DNA of 64,000 bases from Allobosea sp. (GTDB lineage: Bacteria; Pseudomonadota; Alphaproteobacteria; Rhizobiales; Beijerinckiaceae), in NCBI RefSeq assembly GCF_030695125.1, contig NZ_JAUYTP010000029.1, forward strand, positions 1 to 64,000, given 5' to 3'. This document shows positions 33,327-42,100 of this stretch, piece by piece; the first letter of the stretch is position 1, and each line of letters starts with the position of its first letter. Below the pieces are notes generated by a model. The model saw nothing but the letters and a program-made list of their open reading frames with translations. It was not told where the DNA came from and made no database searches. The position numbers were made by a program, and so were the translations under genes.

Positions 33327-34177
33327 GCGCCGCCACCATGAGCACCGGCGTTTCGACCGGCGAGATCACGCCGAAGCTCGGCTATGTCGCGACGCTGCTG
33401 ATCGCCAGCCTCTGGATGGTGCCCTTCCTCTGGATGCTGGTCGCGGCCTTCAATCCTGAAAGCATCGGGGCGGGCATGGCCTCGCTGGTGCCGTCCTACG
33501 TCCCGACACTCGCCAACTTCCGCGAGGCCTGGGCCTCGGCCGATTTCCCGCGCTATGGCCTGAACACGCTGATCATCACGCTCGGCATCCTCGCCGTGCA
33601 GGTCGTCACGATCACGCTCGCCGGCTACGCCTTCGCCAGGCTGGAGTTCCCCGGCCGCACGGTCTGCTTCTATCTGTTCCTGCTCCAGCTCATGCTGGCG
33701 CCGGTCGTGCTGATCGTCCCCAATCTCACGACGATCGCGCAGCTCGGCCTCTATGACAGCCTGCTCGGCGTGATGGCGCCCTATTTCGCCTCGGCCTTCG
33801 GCACCTTCCTGATGCGCCAGGCCTTCCGGGCGATTCCGCGCGAGCTGGAAGACGCCGCCCTGATCGACGGCGCCAGCGTCTTCCAGCGCATCGGCTTCAT
33901 CTACCTGCCGCTGGCCAAGCCCTCGCTCGTCGCCTTCTCGATCGTCTCCGTCACCGCCCATTGGAACGAGTTCCTCTGGCCACTGATGGTGATCAACTCG
34001 CCCGATCTGCGCCCGCTCACCGTCGGCCTCGCCTCCTTCACCCGCGGCGCCGAGGGCGCGCAGGCCTGGGGCGTCATCGCGGCGGGAACCCTGCTGGTCA
34101 GCGCCCCCCTGCTGATCGCCTTTGCGCTGTTCCAGCGCGCCTTCGTCAACTCCTTCGTCTCCTCCGGCATCAAGTAA
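33323..34177 (+). CDS. carbohydrate-type ABC transporter permease (UgpE/MalG-like)
   Basis: Second permease, 284 aa, six helices. It has an EAA loop (LEDAALIDGASVFQRIGFIYLPLAKP, about 175-200) and a C-terminal FVNSFVSSGIK typical of MalG-like subunits. The ATG overlaps the stop of the first permease as ATGA, so the two are co-translated. It pairs with the upstream permease to form the pore. The binding-protein gene starts 11 bp later. No unusual feature beyond the missing ATPase gene of the operon. Confidence 0.92.
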   Translation: MSAATMSTGVSTGEITPKLGYVATLLIASLWMVPFLWMLVAAFNPESIGAGMASLVPSYVPTLANFREAWASADFPRYGLNTLIITLGILAVQVVTITLAGYAFARLEFPGRTVCFYLFLLQLMLAPVVLIVPNLTTIAQLGLYDSLLGVMAPYFASAFGTFLMRQAFRAIPRELEDAALIDGASVFQRIGFIYLPLAKPSLVAFSIVSVTAHWNEFLWPLMVINSPDLRPLTVGLASFTRGAEGAQAWGVIAAGTLLVSAPLLIAFALFQRAFVNSFVSSGIK

Positions 34178-34188
34178 GGGAAGCCACC

Positions 34189-35520
34189 ATGACGACCACC
34201 CGCCGCACTGTCCTCGCCGGCGCCGCGCTCGCCGCGAGCTTCGCGCTCTCGCCCGCCTTCGCGCAGGCCCCCACCGAGATCGAGCTGTTCTTCCCCGTCC
34301 CCGTCGACGGCCAGCTCGCCCGCGACATGGCCGCGATGATCAAGGAGTTCAACGAGAAGAACCCGTCGATCAAGGCGACCCCGGTCTATACCGGCTCCTA
34401 TGACGAGACCCTGATCAAGACCCGCGCCGCGATGAAGGCCGGCAAGCCGCCCGCCGCCGTGATCATGTCCGCGAACTTCCTGCTCGACCTCAAGATCGAG
34501 GGCGAGATCCAGCCGATGGACGGCCTGATCAAGGCCGACGGCAAGACCAACGACCAGTTCATGGGCCAGTTCTTCGACGCGCTGCACGGCAATGCCGTGC
34601 TCGACCGTCAGGTCTATGGCGTGCCCTTCCACAACTCGACGCCGCTGCTCTACGTCAACACCGACCATCTCAAGGAAGTCGGCCTCGACCCCGACAAGCT
34701 GCCGGCGAACTGGGAAGAGCTGGTCGCGACCGCCAAGAAGCTGACCAAGCGTGACGGCGACCGCGTCACCCGCTGGGGCATGATGATGCCCTCCAACTAT
34801 GATTACGGCGGCTGGATCCTGCAGGCCCTGACCCATTCCAATGGCGGCCAGTGGTTCAACGTCGATTACGGCGGCGAGGTCTACTACGACACCCCCTCCA
34901 TGCTCGGCGCCCTGACTTTCTGGTCCGACCTCATCGCCAAGCACAAGGTCCATCCGGCCGGCGTCCAGGCGGGCGGCGCGGTCTCCTCGGCCTTCCTCTC
35001 GGGCCAGGCCTCGATGATGCTGCTCTCGACGGGCTCGCTGACCCATATCCGCAACAACGCGAAGTTCCCCTACAAGGTCGCCTTCGTGCCGAAGAACGTG
35101 AAGAACGAGGTGCCGATCGGCGGCGCCTCGCTGGTCATCCCGACCGGCGTCGAGGGCGAGCGCCGCAAGGCCGCCTGGACGCTGATCAACTGGATGACGA
35201 GCCCTGAGAAGTCCGGCTGGTGGAGCCGCGCCACCGGCTATTTCGCCCCCAACAAGGCCGCCTACGACCTGCCGGAGATGAAGGCGTTCATCGCCAAGAA
35301 CCCCGACGCCGGCATCGCGGTGAGCCAGCTCGCTTTCGCCAAGCCGTGGTTCGCCACCTACAAGACGGTCCCCGTCCGCAAGGCCATCGAGGACGAGCTC
35401 GCCGCCGTGCTCTCGGCCAAGAAGACGCCGAAGGAGGCGCTGGTTGCTGCCCAGAAGGGCGCCGACGAGATCATGCGTCCTTACGTCGAGCAGACCGCGC
35501 TGAAGCTGCCGACGAACTGA
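34189..35520 (+). CDS. extracellular solute-binding protein, family 1 (UgpB-like)
   Basis: Periplasmic substrate-binding protein of 443 aa. The signal peptide TTTRRTVLAGAALAASFALS carries a twin Arg and an AFAQA cleavage site, so Tat or Sec export is possible. The mature protein follows the UgpB plan, with EIELFFPVPVDGQLARDM at the start, GVPFHNSTPLLYVNTDHL in the middle and ATGYFAPNKAAYDLPEM near the C-terminus. AAGGGA is well placed before the ATG. It is third in the ABC operon; the phosphodiesterase gene follows after a palindromic element. Glycerol-3-phosphate or glycerophosphodiesters are the likely substrate class by family, not proven. Confidence 0.93.
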   Translation: MTTTRRTVLAGAALAASFALSPAFAQAPTEIELFFPVPVDGQLARDMAAMIKEFNEKNPSIKATPVYTGSYDETLIKTRAAMKAGKPPAAVIMSANFLLDLKIEGEIQPMDGLIKADGKTNDQFMGQFFDALHGNAVLDRQVYGVPFHNSTPLLYVNTDHLKEVGLDPDKLPANWEELVATAKKLTKRDGDRVTRWGMMMPSNYDYGGWILQALTHSNGGQWFNVDYGGEVYYDTPSMLGALTFWSDLIAKHKVHPAGVQAGGAVSSAFLSGQASMMLLSTGSLTHIRNNAKFPYKVAFVPKNVKNEVPIGGASLVIPTGVEGERRKAAWTLINWMTSPEKSGWWSRATGYFAPNKAAYDLPEMKAFIAKNPDAGIAVSQLAFAKPWFATYKTVPVRKAIEDELAAVLSAKKTPKEALVAAQKGADEIMRPYVEQTALKLPTN

Positions 35521-35533
35521 ACGCCTGCTCGAC

Positions 35534-35609
35534 GTCATGCCCGGCCTTGAGCCGGGCATCTCATCATCACCCTTCTGCCTGAGATGGCCGGGTCAAGCCC
35601 GGCCATGAC
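35534..35609. repeat. palindromic extragenic element, copy 4
   Basis: GTCATGCCCGGCC...GAGCCGGGCATCTC faces GAGATGGCCGGG...CCCGGCCATGAC, giving a nearly perfect long hairpin. It lies between the binding-protein and phosphodiesterase genes, both on the plus strand. Confidence 0.8.
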
Positions 35610-35630
35610 GGCGTGCTGGATACCACGCAC

Positions 35631-36458
35631 ATGCTCATCGCCCAGATCACCGACCTGCACATCCGCCCGCGCGGCAAGCCCGCCTATCGCGTCTCCGAGA
35701 CCAATGCGCTGAGCGAGCGCGCGCTCGATGTCGTCGCCAGGCTCTCGCCCCGCCCCGATCTGCTGGTGATCACTGGCGACCTCACCGACTGCGGCCTGCC
35801 CGAGGAATACGCCATCCTGCGCGCGATGCTTGATGGCCTCGGCATTCCCGTCCTCGTCGTGCCAGGCAACCATGATCGCCGCGAAACGCTGACCGCGGGG
35901 CTGGCGCTCGATTCCCGCCAGGTGCTGGACGGCGGCTTCGTCCAGTTCGCTGCGGATCTTGGCCCGATGCGCCTGATCGGCCTCGACACGCTTCTGCCGG
36001 GCAAGAGCGCCGGCGCGCTCTGCCCCGCGCGGCTCGCCTTCCTCGACAAGGCGCTGACGGAAGCCGACGGCAAGCCGGTCGCGATCTTCATGCACCACCC
36101 GCCCTTCGATTGCGGCATCCGCCACATGGATGCGATCCGCCTCCTCGACGGCGCGCAGGAATTCGCGGCCATCGTCGCGCGTCATCCCAACATCGAGCGC
36201 ATTCTCTGCGGCCATCACCACCGGCCGATCGTGACGCGCTTTTCCGGCACGATCGCGCAGATCGCCCCGAGCGTGACCCATGCCGTCACGCTCGACCTGT
36301 CGGAGGCGAGCCCCTCGACCTTCCATATGGAGCCGCCGGCCTATCTGCTGCATTCCTTCCGCGAGGGTGCCGGCTTCGTCACGCACACGGCCTTTGTCGA
36401 GCGCTCGCCCGGACCCTATCCCTTCGTTCTGGACGCCGATTATCCCGGCAGCCACTAG
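35631..36458 (+). CDS. calcineurin-like phosphodiesterase (GpdQ/CpdA-like)
   Basis: Binuclear metallophosphoesterase, 275 aa. All metal motifs are present: Asp-x-His in QITDLHIRP (about residues 5-13), GDLTDCG, GNHDRRE, the HHPPFD His and GHHHRP near residue 190. The size and lack of a signal peptide fit the cytoplasmic GpdQ/CpdA group, which cleaves glycerophosphodiesters or 3',5'-cAMP. Sitting behind a UgpB-like transporter, hydrolysis of an imported phosphodiester is a reasonable idea. The start at 35631 begins the conserved MLIAQITDLH; an ATG 18 bp earlier is possible. Confidence 0.9.
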   Translation: MLIAQITDLHIRPRGKPAYRVSETNALSERALDVVARLSPRPDLLVITGDLTDCGLPEEYAILRAMLDGLGIPVLVVPGNHDRRETLTAGLALDSRQVLDGGFVQFAADLGPMRLIGLDTLLPGKSAGALCPARLAFLDKALTEADGKPVAIFMHHPPFDCGIRHMDAIRLLDGAQEFAAIVARHPNIERILCGHHHRPIVTRFSGTIAQIAPSVTHAVTLDLSEASPSTFHMEPPAYLLHSFREGAGFVTHTAFVERSPGPYPFVLDADYPGSH

Positions 36459-36507
36459 GCCTTCGCGGGGTGCGCTCGCGACCGCGTCTGTGGTTGATGT
36501 TTGACTT

Positions 36508-36555
36508 GGGGGACGCTTCCCCCCTAGGAGCCGGGGTGGCTCCGCGCGGCCACCC
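36508..36555 (+). promoter_or_regulatory. tandem hairpins in hss leader
   Basis: GGGGG-ACGCTT-CCCCC (36508-36523) and GGGTGGC-TCCGCGCG-GCCACCC (36534-36555) stand 37-84 bp before the hss ATG. They may terminate the preceding operon or regulate hss; the sequence does not distinguish. Confidence 0.4.
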
Positions 36556-36591
36556 TCTCAACAGCGCCTTTCCCAAGGAGACAACCCGAGA

Positions 36592-38028
36592 ATGAGCACC
36601 TGGCCCGTCTATGGAGAGATCACCGGCCCGATCGTGATGATCGGCTTCGGTTCGATCGGCCGCGGGACGCTGCCGCTGATCGAACGGCACCTGAAGTTCG
36701 ACAAGAGCCGCTTCGTCGTCATCGCGCCCGATGACCAGAACCGCCACCTCCTCGACGAGCGGGGCATCCGCTTCATCCAAGAAGCCGTGACGCTCGAGAA
36801 CTACAAGGACATGCTGTCCCCGTTGCTGACCGCCGGCGGCGGCCAGGGCTTCTGCGTGAACCTCTCCTGCGACACCGGCTCGCGCGACATCATGGAGCTC
36901 TGCTCCAGCCTCGGCGCGCTCTACATCGACACGGTCAACGAGCCCTGGCTCGGCTTCTATTTCGACGAGACCAAGGGCCCGGGCGAGCGCTCGAACTATG
37001 CCCTGCGCGAGATGACGCTTGCCGCCAAGCGTGCCCGGCCAACCGGCTCGACCACGGCCGTCTCCTGCTGCGGCGCCAATCCCGGCATGGCCTCCTGGCT
37101 CGCCAAGAAGGCACTGCTCAACGTCGCCTCCGACATGCGCCTCAACGTGCCGCAGCCGACCACCCGCGAGGAATGGGCCGGGCTGATGAAGCAGGTCGGC
37201 GTCAAGGGCATCCACATCGCCGAGCGCGACACCCAGCGTTCGAAGAACCCGAAGCCCCCTGGCGTCTTCGTCAACACCTGGTCGGTCGAGGGCTTCATTT
37301 CCGAGGGCGTCCAGCCGGCCGAACTCGGCTGGGGCACCCATGAAAAATGGATGCCAGAGAACGCCCGGACCCACGAGACCGGATCCCAGGCGGCGATCTA
37401 CCTGATGCAGCCGGGCGCCGAGACCAAGGTCCGCAGTTGGTGCCCGACGCCGGGTCCGCAATACGGCTTCCTGGTCACGCACAACGAGTCGATCTCGATC
37501 GCCGACTATTTCACGGTGCGCGACGACAGCGGCAAGGCGATCTATCGCCCGACCTGCCACTACGCCTATCACCCCGCCAATGACGCGGTGCTCTCGCTGC
37601 ACGAGATGTTCGGCAATGCCGGCCGGCCGCAGGAGGAGCATCACATCCTCGACGAGGAAGAGGTCATCGACGGCATCGACGAGCTCGGCGTGCTGCTCTA
37701 CGGCCACGACAAGGGCGCCTACTGGTTCGGCTCGCAGCTCTCGACCGAGGAGACCCGCAAGCTCGCCCCCTACCAGACCGCGACCGGCCTGCAGGTCACC
37801 TCGGCCGTGCTCGCCGGCATGGTCTGGGCTCTGGAGAACCCCAAGGCCGGCATCGTCGAGGTCGAGGAGATGGATCTCGACCGCTGCCTCGAAATCCAGA
37901 TGCCGTATCTGGGACCCGTGCAGGGCTATTACACCGACTGGACCCCGCTCGACGGCCGCCCGGGGCTGTTTCCGGAAGACATCGACGAGAGCGATCCCTG
38001 GCAGTTCCGGAACATTCTGGTTCGGTGA
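36592..38028 (+). CDS. hss: homospermidine synthase
   Basis: NAD-dependent enzyme that joins two putrescine molecules (or putrescine and spermidine) to make homospermidine, the typical long polyamine of alphaproteobacteria. At 478 aa it has the usual length. The Rossmann motif GFGSIGRGTLPLIERH is at about residues 18-33. Family blocks include CVNLSCDTGSRDIMELC, YIDTVNEPWLGFYFD, SCCGANPGMASWLAKKALL and EEVIDGIDELGVLLYGHDKGAYWFG. Spacing AAGGAGA before the ATG is good. It lies 5 kb downstream of speF on the same strand, so the two polyamine genes are linked but interrupted by an ABC operon. Confidence 0.96.
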   Translation: MSTWPVYGEITGPIVMIGFGSIGRGTLPLIERHLKFDKSRFVVIAPDDQNRHLLDERGIRFIQEAVTLENYKDMLSPLLTAGGGQGFCVNLSCDTGSRDIMELCSSLGALYIDTVNEPWLGFYFDETKGPGERSNYALREMTLAAKRARPTGSTTAVSCCGANPGMASWLAKKALLNVASDMRLNVPQPTTREEWAGLMKQVGVKGIHIAERDTQRSKNPKPPGVFVNTWSVEGFISEGVQPAELGWGTHEKWMPENARTHETGSQAAIYLMQPGAETKVRSWCPTPGPQYGFLVTHNESISIADYFTVRDDSGKAIYRPTCHYAYHPANDAVLSLHEMFGNAGRPQEEHHILDEEEVIDGIDELGVLLYGHDKGAYWFGSQLSTEETRKLAPYQTATGLQVTSAVLAGMVWALENPKAGIVEVEEMDLDRCLEIQMPYLGPVQGYYTDWTPLDGRPGLFPEDIDESDPWQFRNILVR

Positions 38029-38033
38029 ACAGC

Positions 38034-38127
38034 CGTCATTCTCGGGCGATGCGCAGCATCGACCCGAGAAACTCATGACGAAAAGGCACTGGTTTCTAAG
38101 ATGCTCGGGTCAAGCCCCAGCATGACG
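38034..38127. repeat. palindromic extragenic element, copy 5
   Basis: Starts CGTCATTCTCGGG and ends GCATGACG, with inner GATGCTCGGGTCAAGCCCCAGC. It lies between convergent hss and the MFS gene, 6 bp after the hss stop. Confidence 0.7.
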
Positions 38128-38145
38128 AGCCGGATCGAACGGGCG

Positions 38146-39516
38146 CTACGGCGCCCGTTTGACGTTCACCCCCGCCAGCAGCGCCCCGCCGGTCAGGAAG
38201 AACAGGATCAGCACGGCAAGCCCCGCCCTCTGGCTGGCGAACACCGTCGTCGCCAGCGCCACCAGCGTCGGCCCCAGGAAGGACGTCACCTTCCCCGACA
38301 GGGCAAACAGCCCGAAGAACTCGCCGACGCGGTCGGGCGGCGCCAGCCGCGCCATCAGGCTGCGCGAGGACGCCTGCAGCGGCCCCGCCACCAGCCCGAT
38401 CAGCAGGCCTAAGCCCAGATAGACCTTCTCCGGCAGCGAGCCGAACAGCCCGTCGCCCGGCGTCGCCGGCGCCGCCTCGACCACGAACAGGATCCGGTCG
38501 GGCGCCAGCGAGAGAATGCCGAGGCAGGCCAGCAGCAGGCAGCCGATCGCCCCCAGCACCACCGTCTTCCCGCCGATCGCATCGTCGACCCGGCCACCGA
38601 TCCAGGCGCCGAACGTGCCGGTCACCGTCAGCAGGATGCCGAAAACGCCGATCTCGATCGTCTGCCAGCCGAAGACACCGGCGGCATAGATGCCCCCAAA
38701 CGCAAACAGCGCCACCAGCGCGTCCTGATAGACCATGTTGGCGAGCAGGAAGCGCCCGAGCGAGGGCAGCCGCGGCAGCTCCCGCAGCGTCGCCATCAGA
38801 CGCCCGACGCCGCCCTGCGCCGCCGCCCGCAGGCTCAGACCCGAGCGCACCGTATCCGGCGTGAACAGGAACATCGGCGCGACGAACACGACGAACCACA
38901 GCGCCGTCAGCGGGCCGGAGAAGCGGTCCCCCTCGCGCGCGGCGGCGTCGAGCCCGAGGATCGGTGTCAGCCCCACCAGCGTCTTGCCGGTGAGCGGATC
39001 GGCCGCCAGCAGCGCCAGCGTCAGCGCGAGCGAGATCAGCCCGCCGAGATAGCCGATCGCCCAGCCCGTCCCCGAGAGCCAACCCAGCCGTTCGGGCGGC
39101 ACCAGCCGCGTCATCATCGCGTTGTTGAAGGTGGTCGCGAACTCGGCCCCGATCGTCGCCAGCACGAAGCCGCACAGCGCGATCGGCACGGCCCAGGGCG
39201 AGCCCGGCACGGCAAACCAAAGCGCACCCGACCCCAGCACCAGCATCGCGCCGAACACCGCGATCCACGGCTTGCGCGGCCCGGTCCGGTCGGCGATGCC
39301 GCCGAGCAGCGGCGACAGCAGCGCGATGCACAGGCCCGCGAATCCCGTCGCATAGCCCCACAGCGCCTGCCCCTGCGCCGGATCGGCGGCGAGCGCCGCG
39401 GCGAAGAATGGCGCGAAGACGAAGGTCGTGATCAGCGTGAAGAAGGGCTGCGCCGCCCAGTCGAAGAACAGCCAGGCGGTGACCGCGCGGCGCGGGGGAT
39501 ACGATGTCGGTTGCAC
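38146..39516 (-). CDS. UMF1/Atg22-like MFS transporter
   Basis: Membrane transporter of 456 aa with about twelve helices, of the UMF1 branch of the major facilitator superfamily. The family signature is WLFFDWAAQPFFTLITTFVFAP near residues 15-36. Other landmarks are a loop-2 GGIADRTGPRKPW (MFS motif A) and LSGTGWAIGYLGGLISL. The family relates to fungal Atg22 vacuolar amino-acid exporters; bacterial substrates are not known. It is transcribed alone toward hss. A second kind of palindromic element lies immediately upstream, so its promoter is compact. Confidence 0.9.
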   Translation of the reverse strand: MQPTSYPPRRAVTAWLFFDWAAQPFFTLITTFVFAPFFAAALAADPAQGQALWGYATGFAGLCIALLSPLLGGIADRTGPRKPWIAVFGAMLVLGSGALWFAVPGSPWAVPIALCGFVLATIGAEFATTFNNAMMTRLVPPERLGWLSGTGWAIGYLGGLISLALTLALLAADPLTGKTLVGLTPILGLDAAAREGDRFSGPLTALWFVVFVAPMFLFTPDTVRSGLSLRAAAQGGVGRLMATLRELPRLPSLGRFLLANMVYQDALVALFAFGGIYAAGVFGWQTIEIGVFGILLTVTGTFGAWIGGRVDDAIGGKTVVLGAIGCLLLACLGILSLAPDRILFVVEAAPATPGDGLFGSLPEKVYLGLGLLIGLVAGPLQASSRSLMARLAPPDRVGEFFGLFALSGKVTSFLGPTLVALATTVFASQRAGLAVLILFFLTGGALLAGVNVKRAP

Positions 39517-39522
39517 CGCTCA

Positions 39523-39639
39523 GCCCTCATCCTGAGGAGCAAGGCGCAAGCCTTGCGTCTCGAAGGATGCTCCAGCGGCGTCGGGAACCTCCTGAACCAT
39601 CCTTCGAGACGCCGCTCCGCGGCTCCTCAGGATGAGGGC
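39523..39639. repeat. palindromic extragenic element, variant type
   Basis: Outer arms GCCCTCATCCTGAGGAGC and GCTCCTCAGGATGAGGGC match perfectly over 18 bp. Inner arms CGTCTCGAAGGATG and CATCCTTCGAGACG are also perfect. It resembles a common rhizobial intergenic palindrome and differs in arm sequence from the GTCATTCC family. Confidence 0.88.
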
Positions 39640-39653
39640 GGCGGACACCCACT

Positions 39654-40325
39654 TCACTGCAGCGTCGTTTCGGGGTCGCCGCCATTGCGCGCCAGTTCGA
39701 TCTCGGTGATCGCGACCAGCACCTCGGCGCGCTGCCTGAGATTGGGCGCCTCGAGCAACGCCTGCTTCTCGCGCGGGCCGAACGGGCACATCATCGAGAG
39801 CGCGTTGACCAGCGCCTCGTTCGGCGCCTCGTTGACGCCCTTCCAGTCGATCTTGAGGTCGCTCGCCTTGGCGAAGGCGCGCAGCGCCTTGAGCAGGCCG
39901 TTGCGATCGACCTCGTCCTCGCCGGCGCGGGCGGTGAAATCGAGCAGGAAATCGTCGTAAGTCACGCGGCATTGCCGGTAAGGCGTCGTCGCCGGCAGCT
40001 CCTCGGCGATGCGGAAACGGGCGATTCCCGTCAGCGTCAGGATGTAGCGATCGTCGCCGGTCTCGGCGAACTGCGTGATGCGCCCGAGGCAACCGACCTG
40101 CAGCAGCCCCGGCGTCGCCGCCTGGCGGCCGCTCTCGGGCTCGGGCTGGACGATGCCGATGACGCGGTGCGTGCGGATGGCGTCGTCGACCATCGCCAGA
40201 TAGCGCGGCTCGAAGATGTTGAGCGGCATCTGTCCGCGCGGCAGCAGGAGCGCGCCGCCCAGCGGGAACATGGGCACCACGGCCGGGCAGTCCTCAGGCC
40301 CCTCATAGACGGCGTTCATGCCCAT
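39654..40325 (-). CDS. Lon substrate-binding (LON-N) domain protein
   Basis: Stand-alone Lon N-domain protein of 223 aa without ATPase or protease parts. The start of the domain shows VVPMFPLGGALLLPRGQMPLNIFEPRYLAMVDDAI (about residues 16-50). Next comes VGCLGRITQFAETGDDRYILTLTGIARFRI, and then a helical C-terminal half. Such proteins may act as adaptors or chaperones; the function is not established. It lies 19 bp downstream of the thioredoxin-TPR gene on the same strand, a conserved pairing in alphaproteobacteria, so the two are likely one operon linked to protein folding. Confidence 0.92.
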   Translation of the reverse strand: MGMNAVYEGPEDCPAVVPMFPLGGALLLPRGQMPLNIFEPRYLAMVDDAIRTHRVIGIVQPEPESGRQAATPGLLQVGCLGRITQFAETGDDRYILTLTGIARFRIAEELPATTPYRQCRVTYDDFLLDFTARAGEDEVDRNGLLKALRAFAKASDLKIDWKGVNEAPNEALVNALSMMCPFGPREKQALLEAPNLRQRAEVLVAITEIELARNGGDPETTLQ

Positions 40326-40344
40326 CGGCCGCTCCTCTCGGGTT

Positions 40345-41244
40345 TCAGGAAAACAACAGGGTCGAGAGCTTGCGACGCCCCGCCATGCTGTGCTCGTCCA
40401 TCGGGCCCCAGGCCTCGAAGAGCTGCAGCAGCTGCTTGCGGGCGCCGTCCTCGTTCCACGTTCGATCCGCCTTGATGATGGCGATCAGATGATCGACCGC
40501 CTCCTCGCGCCGGTCGCGCGCATTCAGCGCCAGCGCGAGATCGAACCGCGCCTGGTGATCCTTCGGATCCGCGGCGACCTTCGCCTCCAGCTCCGCTGTG
40601 TCGCCGAGCGCCGCCGCCTGCTGCGCCAGCTCGATGGCGGCGCGCACGGCCACGACCGCGGCATCCCCCACCTTGGCTTCGGGCACCATGCTCAGAATGC
40701 CGGTCGCCCCCTCAAGGTCGCCCATGTCGAGATGCAGGCGCGCCAGCCCGGCGATCGCCGCGACATTCTCGGGCTCGAGTTCGAGCACCTGCGCATAGAG
40801 TTCGCTCGCACCGGCGGCGTCGCCCGCCTCGGCCGCCGCCTTCGCCGCGGTGATCAGCTCCTCGGTCGCGCCCGGCCCCATCTTGCCGACCAGCTTCTCG
40901 ATGAAGGCCTTGACCTGGCTTTCGGGCTGGGCGCCCATGAAGCCGTCGATCGGCTGGCCCTGCTTGAAGGCGATGACGGCGGGAATCGACTGGATGCCCA
41001 GCTGGCCCGGGATCTCCGGGAACTCGTCGATGTTCATCTTGACGAGCCGGACCTTGCCGCGCGCCTCCTTGACGACCTTCTCGATCACCGGGGTGAGCTG
41101 CTTGCAGGGACCGCACCAGGGCGCCCAGAAATCGACCAGCACCGGCTGCTTCATCGACTCCGCGACGACATCCTGCCGGAAGCCTTGCGTCGTGGTGTCC
41201 TTGATCAGGCCGGGTTGTTCGGCCGCCTCGCTATTGACCAGCAT
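40345..41244 (-). CDS. thioredoxin-TPR co-chaperone (CnoX/YbbN-like)
   Basis: Cytoplasmic thioredoxin fused to tetratricopeptide repeats, 299 aa. The thioredoxin domain (about 20-125) has the active motif WCGPC with Cys44 and Cys47, so it should be redox active, unlike E. coli YbbN, which has a degenerate site. TPR-type helices fill about 130-285, containing AAGASELYAQVLELEPENVAA. AAGGAC precedes the ATG at 41244; the 23 extra residues of the longer frame are not domain-like. It is followed by the Lon-N gene 19 bp away. Protection of substrates for folding under oxidative stress is the family role. Confidence 0.93.
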   Translation of the reverse strand: MLVNSEAAEQPGLIKDTTTQGFRQDVVAESMKQPVLVDFWAPWCGPCKQLTPVIEKVVKEARGKVRLVKMNIDEFPEIPGQLGIQSIPAVIAFKQGQPIDGFMGAQPESQVKAFIEKLVGKMGPGATEELITAAKAAAEAGDAAGASELYAQVLELEPENVAAIAGLARLHLDMGDLEGATGILSMVPEAKVGDAAVVAVRAAIELAQQAAALGDTAELEAKVAADPKDHQARFDLALALNARDRREEAVDHLIAIIKADRTWNEDGARKQLLQLFEAWGPMDEHSMAGRRKLSTLLFS

Positions 41245-41325
41245 CGATCGTCCTTCGTCGCGCTTTTGATCAGAAAAATGGTGCGTTGCGGCCACGACCG
41301 CATCCGGCCCCATAGATGGGGAGGA

Positions 41326-41877
41326 TCAGCCGCTCTGTCCATCGTCGGGAACCGGCAAATCGACGATCATCGGCTCGTGATCGACGCCGCGCAGGAAGGC
41401 GAGCATGTCGTCGCGGGCGATCCGCAGGGTTGCCGTGTTGACCAGCGGATGGAAGTTCATGTCTTCGCCGGTCACGAGGTTGCGGTCCAGCACCATCGTC
41501 ACGACGCCGTCCCGGTCGTTGATGACGGCAAAGGCCGTGACCGAGCCCGGCGTCACCCCCAGCCGCTCCATCAACTGCTCCGCCGAGCAGAAGGAGAGCC
41601 GCCCGCTGGCGCCGAGCGTCTCGTGCAGGCGCTTGAGGTCGATGCGGGCGTTCTCGCGCGCCGATACCAGGAACAGCCGGCCCTTCTTGTCCTTCACGAA
41701 CAGGTTCTTCGAGTGCAGCCCCGGCAGGGTGCCACGCAGGCCCTGCGATTCGGCCACCGTGAACACCGCCTCGTGGTCGACGCGGGCGAAGGCGAGCCCC
41801 TGCGCGCTCAGATGCGCGCAGAGTTCGTCGGGCGTCAGCGGGGTCCGGGTGAGCGGGGCGGAGCGGCTCTGCGGCAT
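41326..41877 (-). CDS. prolyl-tRNA editing (ProX/YbaK-type) deacylase
   Basis: Trans-editing protein of 183 aa that hydrolyses mischarged Ala- or similar tRNA(Pro). The YbaK fold shows FARVDHEAVFTVAES (His and Glu of the entry helix), LHSKNLFVKDKKGRLFLVSA with the functional Lys, and FAVINDRDGVVTMVLDRNLV with HPLVNTATLRI near the C-terminus. That combination fits the ProXp-ala/PrdX group. The ATG at 41877 is selected because the fold begins there; the 60 upstream codons of the longer frame read as non-conserved. It is probably independent of the thioredoxin gene 81 bp downstream. Confidence 0.9.
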   Translation of the reverse strand: MPQSRSAPLTRTPLTPDELCAHLSAQGLAFARVDHEAVFTVAESQGLRGTLPGLHSKNLFVKDKKGRLFLVSARENARIDLKRLHETLGASGRLSFCSAEQLMERLGVTPGSVTAFAVINDRDGVVTMVLDRNLVTGEDMNFHPLVNTATLRIARDDMLAFLRGVDHEPMIVDLPVPDDGQSG

Positions 41878-42100
41878 GGGTCGGCATCGGCTCGGCTGGA
41901 AGAAGGGGCGCAGGGCGATGCCTAGCGCCCGGCCAACCCCGCCACAAGCGCCGTTTGCGGTCCGCCTTGAGCCGACATCGGGCGGGTTGCGACGGCATTT
42001 CGCAAAAGATGAAACTTCCGCAACAAGGCGCTTGCACTGCGCGCCGCTTTGGGGCAATAAGCCGGCCTCCGCGGCGGAAACGGCGCGGCCATGTCCTGAT

